The position numbers were made by a program, and so were the translations under genes. The notes beneath the pieces were generated by a model. The model had not been told where the DNA came from, did no database searches, and saw nothing but the letters and a program-made list of their open reading frames with translations. 7,795 nt of DNA from an uncultured Verrucomicrobiota bacterium (GTDB lineage Bacteria; Verrucomicrobiota; Kiritimatiellia; RFP12; UBA3636). Shown piece after piece: positions 1 to 6,310 of the stretch. The stretch spans positions 1 to 7,795 of the forward strand of contig CAMOEO010000141.1 in assembly GCA_946612175.1 (NCBI GenBank), given 5' to 3'. Within the stretch, counting starts at the first letter, position 1, and each line of letters begins with the position of its first letter.

Positions 1-1259
1 CGGCACTGCTGGAAGTCGTCGTTGGCCTGTCCCTCCGCATCGATGAGGGCGGCCTCCGACGGGGGCTCCGCCCCCAGACCTCCGGCGCCCGCGACCCGCT
101 CCCGCGCGTCGGCGAGCAGCGTCTGGTGGACGACGTCGAGGAATGCGGTGTCGAGGTTCTCCTTCTGCGAGAGCGGCGGGTCGACGCCGATCTCGTGCAC
201 CTGCGGCGGGACGGCCGCGACGGCGGCCTTGACCGCCTCGCGGGCGCGGGCGTCGTTCTTGAACACGTCGTCCGCGACGCGGGCGACGAGGCTCTTGCGC
301 ACCGCGCCCGCCTCGACGGCGAAGTCCCGGTGGTTGAGGAACGCGATCAGGGCCGATGCGATCAGGATGTAGAATACCGTGATGATCGTGCTGCGCCAGG
401 TGCCGAGGAGCCCGGCCATCTTCTGCTCCTGCGCGCTCTTCGCGGCGGTGGAGTAGCCCCCGCCGATGAAGGTGCCCCGGTTGACCACGGTTCCGTAGGC
501 CGCCACGATCACGACCGTGAAGAGGTTGAAGTCGCGCAGGTGCCCGATGTCGTAGGGGTTGATGAAGCTCTCCCCCGCCACGCGGTCGGCCATCACCGGC
601 ATGATCTGCTCCGTCACCGAGAACTTCCAGAAGAGGAACACGATGAAGCAGGCCAGCACCGGGTAGAGGATCATGCCCTGGATGGTGTCGGTGATCACGA
701 GTGCGAGCGTGCCGCCGAAGCAGATGAGCGAAATCGCGAGCGTGAGGAACAGGACCATCAGCGACACGTAGGTGGAGAGCTCCAGCCCGAGAACATGGTA
801 TGTGGCGGGCAGGTCGAGCATCTGGATGAAGAAACGCGCGGCGATGGCGGGCATGATCATGTTGGCGACCATCTCCGCAAGCGACCGCAGCCCCGCCGCG
901 ACGATCCGGAAGCGCCGGCTGTAGCGCATCTCGAAGAACTGTCCGACGCTCATCGCGCGCGTCTCGCGGAAGCGGTAGATCACGAATCCGGTGAGTCCAA
1001 GCACGATGGAGAGCGGCATCAGGACGTTGCTCCAGAAGCCGACCGAGAAGCCCGTCTTGTAGTGGATTTCGATGTAGGTCACCAGGCCGATGATCGAGAG
1101 GGAGTTGGCCACGTCGCCCATCGAGATCACGTACCGCCCGCACAGCCGCCCGGCCGAGAGAAAGTCGGGCACCCCGCGCACGTAGCGCCGGGAATGGAAC
1201 CCCATGTACATCACGAAGCACACGGGGAGGACGAGAATCAGCCAGTCATACCAGATCAT
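1..1259 (-). CDS. Sodium:solute symporter (SSS family), 3' end cut by window edge
   Basis: The N-terminal 419 residues of an inner-membrane Na+-coupled symporter are visible; the stop codon lies outside the window. Family marks include DFLSAGR at residues 32-38 and TDTIQGM at 190-196, the latter matching the well-known SSS motif. About eight hydrophobic spans fall near residues 5-20, 43-62, 72-95, 118-145, 162-190, 195-213, 245-262 and 288-308. From about 309 to the edge the sequence becomes hydrophilic and rich in Ala, Glu, Asp and Arg (over 100 residues), a long insert absent from short SSS members such as PutP. The ATG at 1259 is preceded by AAAGGA seven bases upstream and overlaps the end of the GH29 gene by 14 bases. 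SSS proteins carry sugars, sialic acid, amino acids or carboxylates; uptake of a sugar released by the neighbouring enzymes is inferred from context, and the substrate cannot be read from sequence. Confidence 0.9.
   Translation of the reverse strand, partial: MIWYDWLILVLPVCFVMYMGFHSRRYVRGVPDFLSAGRLCGRYVISMGDVANSLSIIGLVTYIEIHYKTGFSVGFWSNVLMPLSIVLGLTGFVIYRFRETRAMSVGQFFEMRYSRRFRIVAAGLRSLAEMVANMIMPAIAARFFIQMLDLPATYHVLGLELSTYVSLMVLFLTLAISLICFGGTLALVITDTIQGMILYPVLACFIVFLFWKFSVTEQIMPVMADRVAGESFINPYDIGHLRDFNLFTVVIVAAYGTVVNRGTFIGGGYSTAAKSAQEQKMAGLLGTWRSTIITVFYILIASALIAFLNHRDFAVEAGAVRKSLVARVADDVFKNDARAREAVKAAVAAVPPQVHEIGVDPPLSQKENLDTAFLDVVHQTLLADARERVAGAGGLGAEPPSEAALIDAEGQANDDFQQC
1246..1259 (-). promoter_or_regulatory. 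14-base overlap of GH29 and SSS transporter genes
   Basis: The transporter ATG (1259-1257) lies inside the end of the GH29 gene, whose TGA is at 1248-1246. A second ATG overlaps that stop but is in another frame from the transporter, so the 1259 start is the only consistent choice. Confidence 0.82.
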
Positions 1260-2157
1260 GGAAGGATCCTTTCGCCGCCGTTCGCGACAGGAGCGCCAAC
1301 GCCTCGGCGGGAATCGTTCCGTCGGGCTTGGGGCCGACGTTCAGGAGGACGTTCCACCCTTTGGCGCGGGCCGCGGCGATGATGCCGGCGAGGTATTCCG
1401 GCGTGTGCCACTTCGCGTTCGCGTTGTAGCCCCAGCTGTCGGCGTCGAGGCTGTCGCAGACTTCGGTGAAGCGGGCCGGGGCGCTGCCCTGGTCCCCTTC
1501 GCCGCGCTCCGGCGTGGAATAGTCGCCGTCGTCGCTCCAGCCGCGATTGTTGATCATGATTCCGGGCTGGAGCCGCCGCGCGAGCGCGTTCATCTCCGGG
1601 TCTTCAATGTGTGGCGGGATGTCCCAGAAGAGGCAGACGATCTCCCCGTAGCGCGTGAGCAGTTCCCCGATCTGCGCCTTGACGCAGGCCCGGTACTTCG
1701 CCATGTCGGGAACGTCGCCGGGATTCGGCGCGGGGAGCTGGTGGGTGCTGCGCGGATTGAAGGCGTTCGGGTGGTGCCAGTCGGGGTTGGAGTAGTAGAG
1801 GCCGAGGCGCATCCCGCGCCGGCGGCACGCGGCGGCGAGCTCGTCGACCGCGTCGCGGCCGAAGGGGGTGCGCCGGACGCACCAGTCCGTCGTGGCGGTG
1901 TCCCACATGCAGAAGCCGTCGTGGTGCTTGGCCGTGAGGACGACGTATTCGGCGCCGAAGGACTCTGCGGCGTCGATCCAGGCGTCGGGGTCGAAGCGCT
2001 CGCCGCCGAACCGTTCCGCGTAGCGCTCGTAGTCGGCCTTCGCCATGCCCCGGCGCATCCACTCCTGTTCGTGGACGCCGCCCACGGAGTAGATTCCCCA
2101 GTGGACGAACATCCCCAGACGGCGCTCGAAGAGCCTCCATCTACGATCATTGTCCAT
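1246..2157 (-). CDS. Alpha-L-fucosidase-like protein, GH29 catalytic domain only
   Basis: This 303-residue protein carries the GH29 (beta/alpha)8-barrel signatures in order: LGMFVHWGIYS (14-24), LTAKHHDGFCMWDT (74-87), GLYYSNPDW (119-127), QIGELLTRYG (162-171), FWD (177-179), MINNRGW (201-207), GDYSTPE (211-217), SWGYN (241-245) and LLNVGPKPDGTIP (271-283). Asp179 sits where the family nucleophile is expected, although the usual WFDG context is replaced by FWDIPP. Glu217 or Glu232 could be the acid/base; I cannot decide. There is no signal peptide, so it should act in the cytoplasm. It ends about 20 residues after the NVGP motif and so lacks the C-terminal beta-sandwich of typical 430-600-residue fucosidases. 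The ATG at 2157 was chosen because homology starts there; a longer in-frame reading to 2343 only duplicates the end of the upstream gene. No clear ribosome binding site is seen, and the start overlaps the upstream gene by 11 bases, which suggests coupled translation. Confidence 0.88.
   Translation of the reverse strand: MDNDRRWRLFERRLGMFVHWGIYSVGGVHEQEWMRRGMAKADYERYAERFGGERFDPDAWIDAAESFGAEYVVLTAKHHDGFCMWDTATTDWCVRRTPFGRDAVDELAAACRRRGMRLGLYYSNPDWHHPNAFNPRSTHQLPAPNPGDVPDMAKYRACVKAQIGELLTRYGEIVCLFWDIPPHIEDPEMNALARRLQPGIMINNRGWSDDGDYSTPERGEGDQGSAPARFTEVCDSLDADSWGYNANAKWHTPEYLAGIIAAARAKGWNVLLNVGPKPDGTIPAEALALLSRTAAKGSFHDLV
1267..1272 (-). promoter_or_regulatory. Shine-Dalgarno AAAGGA for the SSS transporter
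   Basis: AAAGGA on the minus strand stands seven bases before the ATG at 1259, inside the GH29 coding region. It supports the chosen transporter start and suggests independent as well as coupled initiation. Confidence 0.7.
2147..2157 (-). promoter_or_regulatory. 11-base overlap of SGNH and GH29 genes
   Basis: The GH29 ATG (2157-2155) lies before the SGNH stop TGA (2149-2147) in a different frame. The bases before this ATG contain no good Shine-Dalgarno match, so GH29 translation most likely depends on ribosomes finishing the SGNH gene. Confidence 0.8.
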
Positions 2158-3445
2158 GTTGCCGGTTCGCCGTTTCGGTTTCGACTGTCGGGGTGGCATC
2201 CGTGGGAATGGCTCGCAAAAACGCAAGCAGGACGCGGCCGATGATCTGCTTGCCGAGTTCGCCGGAATGCACATGGTCCCGGCTGTAGAACTGGTAGGGC
2301 CGTCCCGATTCGTAGAGCCAGCGGTATGCCGGCGTGAACGCATCGACGAAACCCCAGCCGCGTTCCGCGCAGCCGGATTTCAATTCGGCGAAGCGCTCGG
2401 GCGAAAGACCGGCATCAGGTTCGGACGGCGCGTATCCGGTCAGCCCCAGCGCCTCCGCTTCGGCCGCCGCATCGTATGCGCGCACCGGGACGGATGCCAT
2501 CGCCTCCGCGCCTTTGGGAAGGCGCGTGTCGACCGAAAGCGCGGGGGACATGACGATGAGTTCCGCGCCGGCGGCCCGGATTCTCTCGCCCACCTCGAAG
2601 ATCGCGTCGTTGCCCGTGACGGGGAACTCGTCCGTCGCCTTCGGCCAGTTGGAGATGCCGCCCACGATCACGCAGTCGGGACGGTAGGATGCGACCCATT
2701 GCCCGAAGTTCTCCGGGATGCGGTAGAACCAGCACCCCGTCGAGCCGCGCACGGAGACGAGCCACGTGACGTCGCTCTTCGGGTATGCCCGCTTCACGAG
2801 GGCGTGGAACTGCGAGTGGAAGGCGTCCTGAACGATCGAGTCGCCAAGGAGAAGGATCCGCCAGGGCTTGCCGGTCTTCAGCGCGTCAAGCGTCTTCGGC
2901 GCGGAAAGGAAGGCGTCGCCGGCCGGTCCGACCGTCACGGGGGGCAGCCGGGCGTACACCTCGTCGCACCACGCCGCCGCCTCCTCGGCCGTCGCCGTCT
3001 CGAACCGGACGTCCGAAACGGTGCAGCCTGTCGGCGACTGGAAAAAGACCTCCGCCTCCTTCACGCCTTCCTGCGCGAAGACGACGCGGCCGTAGCGGTT
3101 CGTTCCGCCGGGATAGACCACGTCGTAGTTGTCCGCGACCATGACGCCCGCCGCATCGTAGAAGGCAATCGCCTCGTAGGCCCGTTCGGGCGCCGATGCG
3201 GTGAACGAGATTCGGTAATAGGCGTTGGCGGTCGGAATGGGAATCCTCGGCGAAACGAGCTTCCCGCCCTTGTCGGGATACCACCCTTCAAGCGGATTGA
3301 ACGTCCTGCCGTTTTTGGCGCCGGACGCCTCGAAGCGCCAGCCGGGCGTCTTGTCCGTGACAAGCCCGTCTGCCGAAAAGAACGCCGCGCGCGCGGCGAC
3401 CGCCATCGAGACCGCTGTCATTGTTGCCATCGCCTTGTTCATCAT
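2147..3445 (-). CDS. Secreted SGNH/GDSL-family esterase with N-terminal beta-sandwich module
   Basis: This 432-residue exported hydrolase probably removes acetyl or other acyl groups from a polysaccharide. A signal peptide is visible at residues 1-20: one Lys, an Ala/Met/Val-rich core and a likely cleavage after ARA. Residues about 25-150 look like a jelly-roll, carbohydrate-binding-like domain. The SGNH domain at about 194-412 holds all four conserved blocks: GDS at 201-203 (Ser203 nucleophile), the block II glycine at Gly234 in RGS, Asn266 in GGISN, and the DHVH segment giving Asp390 and His393. It should therefore be catalytically competent. Two adjacent in-frame ATG codons (3445 and 3442) follow an AGGA; the second has the better eight-base spacing, so the true protein may be 431 residues. 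The gene starts 24 bases after the large secreted enzyme and runs 11 bases into the GH29 gene. Substrate is unknown; carbohydrate O-deacetylation is inferred from the family and neighbours. Confidence 0.92.
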   Translation of the reverse strand: MMNKAMATMTAVSMAVAARAAFFSADGLVTDKTPGWRFEASGAKNGRTFNPLEGWYPDKGGKLVSPRIPIPTANAYYRISFTASAPERAYEAIAFYDAAGVMVADNYDVVYPGGTNRYGRVVFAQEGVKEAEVFFQSPTGCTVSDVRFETATAEEAAAWCDEVYARLPPVTVGPAGDAFLSAPKTLDALKTGKPWRILLLGDSIVQDAFHSQFHALVKRAYPKSDVTWLVSVRGSTGCWFYRIPENFGQWVASYRPDCVIVGGISNWPKATDEFPVTGNDAIFEVGERIRAAGAELIVMSPALSVDTRLPKGAEAMASVPVRAYDAAAEAEALGLTGYAPSEPDAGLSPERFAELKSGCAERGWGFVDAFTPAYRWLYESGRPYQFYSRDHVHSGELGKQIIGRVLLAFLRAIPTDATPTVETETANRQHGQ

Positions 3446-3469
3446 GCCGTTCCTATTCCGCCGAATCGT
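3446..3469 (-). promoter_or_regulatory. Short intergenic spacer with ribosome binding site for the SGNH esterase
   Basis: This 24-base gap, the only one inside the operon, holds AGGA at 3454-3451, five bases before the ATG at 3445 and eight before the ATG at 3442. It is too short for a separate promoter plus terminator, and I see neither. Confidence 0.72.
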
Positions 3470-6310
3470 TCATTTCGGGACCCGGATTACGAGCAGGGTG
3501 TAGTAGTCGAACGGCGGGACGGCGACGGTCGTCCGGCCGCCGACGGTCTCGACGGGCAGCGACGTGCAGCGCGGTTCGAGCACGGCATCGAGCCACGACG
3601 ACGGCCGGATCGCCCAGGCCTTCGCGCCCTCCGCGCCGAAGAGCGTCGTCGAAACCCGCACGTCGTCGGCCGCGGGCGGATCGTCCGTCACGGTGTCGTC
3701 GCAGAACTCCTGCTCCGGCGCGTTGACGAGATGGATCGTGTACTGCGTGAAGCCGGGCGTCTCGCGGACGTAGACCGTGTCCTCGAACCACACGTCGCGG
3801 AGGGAGTCGCAGGAGAAGCTCTTCCTCGCGTCCGGCACGATCTCGTTGTCCTCGTGCCAGAAGAGCTCGGAATACCGCGTCATCATCTGCTTGAACGGCC
3901 GCATCGGCGGCGAGCCGGCGAACGGATGGCAGCAGGCCGCGGCGAGGATCGCCATGACGTGCTGCGCCATGACCTGCCCTTCGCCGTGCTTCTCCACGAA
4001 CGCCGGATCCCACCGCGTGGAGAGATAGCCGCAGTGGAGGATCTTGGACGGCGTCTTCACGTACCGGCCGGGCCGCCAGACGACGTTCCGCGTCTGAAGG
4101 ACGGAATCGAAGAACCCGCGGTAGCTGTGGTCCTGGCGGGACGGATTGAGCAGGAAGTTCCATTGCTTTTCGTTGAGGATGCCGCATTGCGGGTGGCTCG
4201 CGAGCGTCATCTCCGGGCCGTCCTTCCCGCCGTTGGACCAGACATAGGCGTCCGGCTTCGCCCCGAAGATCGCCGCCTTGGTCCTTTCGAGGTTGCGGAC
4301 CGCGCACGCCTCGACGCCGCAGGTCTTGGCGAGATCGTTCCCGAAGGCGTCGAAGCCCTGCTTCTTCACGTAGCGCCCGTCGAAATAGACGCCGTCCTCG
4401 CCGAGGGCCAAGACGCAATCGACGAGGTCCTTGATCGCCCAGTCGAAGACGTCCTCGCGGAAGAGGTTCGGCTCGACGTAGGTCCACGGGTAGCGCTGGC
4501 GATTGTTCGGCACGGAAATCTTCACGGGGTCGGTGTCCGCGTAGAGGCCCATGAACTGCCCGCGTTCGTTGCGGAGGATGTATTCCGGATGCCGGCGCGC
4601 CAGTTCCAGTCCGGGCGGGCCTTCCATGAGGTTGATCGTGAACCGGGTGTGGTGGAAGCCCCAGGCGTGCGCCGCCTCCGTGTCGCGGCGGATGTCGCCG
4701 GTCCGGCGCGGATAGCTGCCGTTGGGCGTGATCCACGTCTCGTCGTCCGGGTAGGTCGTCGTGACAAGGTTCCCGCCGACGGACGACTGCTGCATCTGCC
4801 ACCGGGTTTCCAGGGTGTGGTAGGAGAGGAACGGCCCCATGCCCGGCGCCTGCCGCTCCCACTGCCGGTGGAGCATCCATCCGGCGCCGTCGGCCCAGTC
4901 GCCCGGCCCGTAGCCGTAGTAGGCAAGAAGGTGGAGGATGCCGGGGGTCGGCATGCCCCGGGCCGTTTCCATCCGGCAGCCCTGGTTCACGCGCCACCAG
5001 TCGTCGTTGACGTTGAAGAATTCGCTCCGGGAAGCGCCGTCCGCCGTCGCGACGCGGAGCTCGTGCCCGTAGCGGACGTCGCTTCCGGGCCAATCGACCC
5101 GAACCGTCTTCGACTCCTTCGGCCCGAGCGCGACCGTTCCCGCGAAGATGTCTCTGCGCCCGTCGTCGAGGCCCCAGGCTTCCGTCACGGCGAACTCGGT
5201 GGACTTGGCCTCGTCGGCCGTGTTCGTGAAGCAGATCGTCGCCCAGCCTTTCTCGCCGAGAGGATAGACGATCTTGTTCGGGACGATGCGAAGCGGCGCG
5301 ATTCCCGGCTCGCGGATTGGCGCCTCCGTCGTGCTCCCCGCTTCTGCGACCTCCTTCTTCTCGACGGAAAAGCGGAAGCTCCCGATCGTCGGCGGAATCC
5401 CGCCGTCCGCGCCGGCGACGAGCGTCGCGCGGATGCGGAGCGGTCCTGCGCCTTCCGGCACGGGCATGGTTTGCCCCTCCTCGAAGGGAATCCAGTTCCC
5501 GCCGCCGTAGGAACAGTCGAACGACACGTCGCCGTCCCCCTTGTCGAAGGTCGCATCGAAGCGCCATTTTGCAATCCGCTCGACGCCCACCGGGCGCGAC
5601 ACGGCGCTTCCGCGCTCTTCGCGCAAGACTGCGCGGTTCTCCGCGGAGGCGGCTTCCGCCTTCGCCGCGGTCGCGGGGCCTTTCTTGACGAACACGATCC
5701 GGTCGAGGACGCAACCGCCGCACCACGCCCCGTTCGCGGGGAACTCGTAGCGGTGGCGTCCCGCCGACAGGGTGTAGGTCCGGTCCTTGTACCAGTGCCA
5801 CACGCCCGGCTCCAGCCATTTGCCCGTCATCACGTCGTCGTCCGGAAGCGGTGCGTATTTGTCGATCTTCGCGGCGTCCGCCGAATCGACCATCACGCGC
5901 ATCTCGCCGCCGTCCATCCGCTCGCCGTGGTTGTAGTTCGCGGCCAGGGGGAAGCGCGCGCGCATCCACACCTCGTAGTCGCCGGCTTCGGCGATCTCCA
6001 GATCCCAGGCGAGCTCCTTCATGTGGGCGATGCAGAGTCCCGAGAGAGACCCCTCGGCCGCGAAGACGCGCCCCTGCGGGTTGGCCGGCTGGAAGAGGCT
6101 GAACTCGCCCGGTTCGACGACGAGCGCGCCGCCCGCCGTCTGACGGATCTTCGTCGCCAGGCACATCGACGAGCCGGCCTGACACACCGCGTCGGACGGC
6201 TCGAAGAGGAGCCGGGCGCCCGTCATCCCGCCGAGCGCGGGCGAAGCGGCGGAAAGGACGCCGAGAAGGGTCGCCGCCAGCCGCGGCGCAGCATGCCGTG
6301 ACAACCTCAT
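3470..6310 (-). CDS. Large secreted multidomain protein with TIM-barrel core, probable glycoside hydrolase of unassigned family
   Basis: This 946-residue protein starts with a signal peptide (residues 1-27, probable cleavage after ALG). Residues about 35-210 read as a CBM6/35-like carbohydrate-binding module, with the pattern GDYEVWMRARF, a VMVDS strand, WHWYKD, LSAGRHRYEF and a closing DRIVFV strand. Two more beta-rich segments follow (about 240-318 and 338-435); the second resembles an Ig-like spacer. Residues about 455-825 look like a (beta/alpha)8 barrel: HTRFTINLMEG (554-564), HPEYILRNERGQ (574-585), a DGVYFDGRY strand (639-647) and YVWSNGG (689-695). Asp644 is the best nucleophile candidate and Glu714 in LNEKQW a possible acid/base, a spacing near that in GH66 dextranases; this is inference. 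A beta domain (about 835-946) ends the chain. The ATG at 6310 has a perfect AGGAGG eight bases upstream and overlaps the preceding stop as ATGA. I cannot assign a family or substrate. Confidence 0.87.
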   Translation of the reverse strand: MRLSRHAAPRLAATLLGVLSAASPALGGMTGARLLFEPSDAVCQAGSSMCLATKIRQTAGGALVVEPGEFSLFQPANPQGRVFAAEGSLSGLCIAHMKELAWDLEIAEAGDYEVWMRARFPLAANYNHGERMDGGEMRVMVDSADAAKIDKYAPLPDDDVMTGKWLEPGVWHWYKDRTYTLSAGRHRYEFPANGAWCGGCVLDRIVFVKKGPATAAKAEAASAENRAVLREERGSAVSRPVGVERIAKWRFDATFDKGDGDVSFDCSYGGGNWIPFEEGQTMPVPEGAGPLRIRATLVAGADGGIPPTIGSFRFSVEKKEVAEAGSTTEAPIREPGIAPLRIVPNKIVYPLGEKGWATICFTNTADEAKSTEFAVTEAWGLDDGRRDIFAGTVALGPKESKTVRVDWPGSDVRYGHELRVATADGASRSEFFNVNDDWWRVNQGCRMETARGMPTPGILHLLAYYGYGPGDWADGAGWMLHRQWERQAPGMGPFLSYHTLETRWQMQQSSVGGNLVTTTYPDDETWITPNGSYPRRTGDIRRDTEAAHAWGFHHTRFTINLMEGPPGLELARRHPEYILRNERGQFMGLYADTDPVKISVPNNRQRYPWTYVEPNLFREDVFDWAIKDLVDCVLALGEDGVYFDGRYVKKQGFDAFGNDLAKTCGVEACAVRNLERTKAAIFGAKPDAYVWSNGGKDGPEMTLASHPQCGILNEKQWNFLLNPSRQDHSYRGFFDSVLQTRNVVWRPGRYVKTPSKILHCGYLSTRWDPAFVEKHGEGQVMAQHVMAILAAACCHPFAGSPPMRPFKQMMTRYSELFWHEDNEIVPDARKSFSCDSLRDVWFEDTVYVRETPGFTQYTIHLVNAPEQEFCDDTVTDDPPAADDVRVSTTLFGAEGAKAWAIRPSSWLDAVLEPRCTSLPVETVGGRTTVAVPPFDYYTLLVIRVPK
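6307..6310 (-). promoter_or_regulatory. ATGA stop/start overlap
   Basis: The TGA of the GATase1-like gene and the ATG of the large secreted protein share the four bases ATGA, a classical arrangement for translational coupling. It supports co-expression of the two in near-equal amounts. Confidence 0.85.

Noticed and set aside
1262..1271. Ten-base perfect palindrome AAGGATCCTT before the transporter start
   Set aside because: It has no loop and is too short for a terminator; it is explained by the Shine-Dalgarno and coding sequence of GH29, and a palindrome this short is expected by chance.
126..1382. Plus-strand open frame opposite the transporter
   Set aside because: The product is a low-complexity His/Asp/Glu/Arg string, whereas the minus strand encodes an SSS transporter with membrane spans and motifs.
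2158..2343. Extension of the GH29 protein to a start at 2343
   Set aside because: The 62 added residues have no GH29 similarity and are a shadow of the SGNH C-terminus.
5711..5722. CGGC at residues 197-200 of the large protein as a thioredoxin-like active site
   Set aside because: It lies between strands of a carbohydrate-binding-like module with no thioredoxin fold pattern around it.
3453..6185. A 910-codon minus-strand frame overlapping the large secreted protein
   Set aside because: It is an out-of-frame, arginine-rich shadow of the real gene, which has the signal peptide, ribosome binding site and domain patterns.
2150..6301. A plus-strand open frame of 1383 codons antisense to the large secreted protein and the SGNH gene
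   Set aside because: It is rich in Arg, Asp, Val and His, shows no domain pattern, and lies opposite two genes with clear family motifs and signal peptides. In GC-rich DNA such long antisense frames arise from codon bias.
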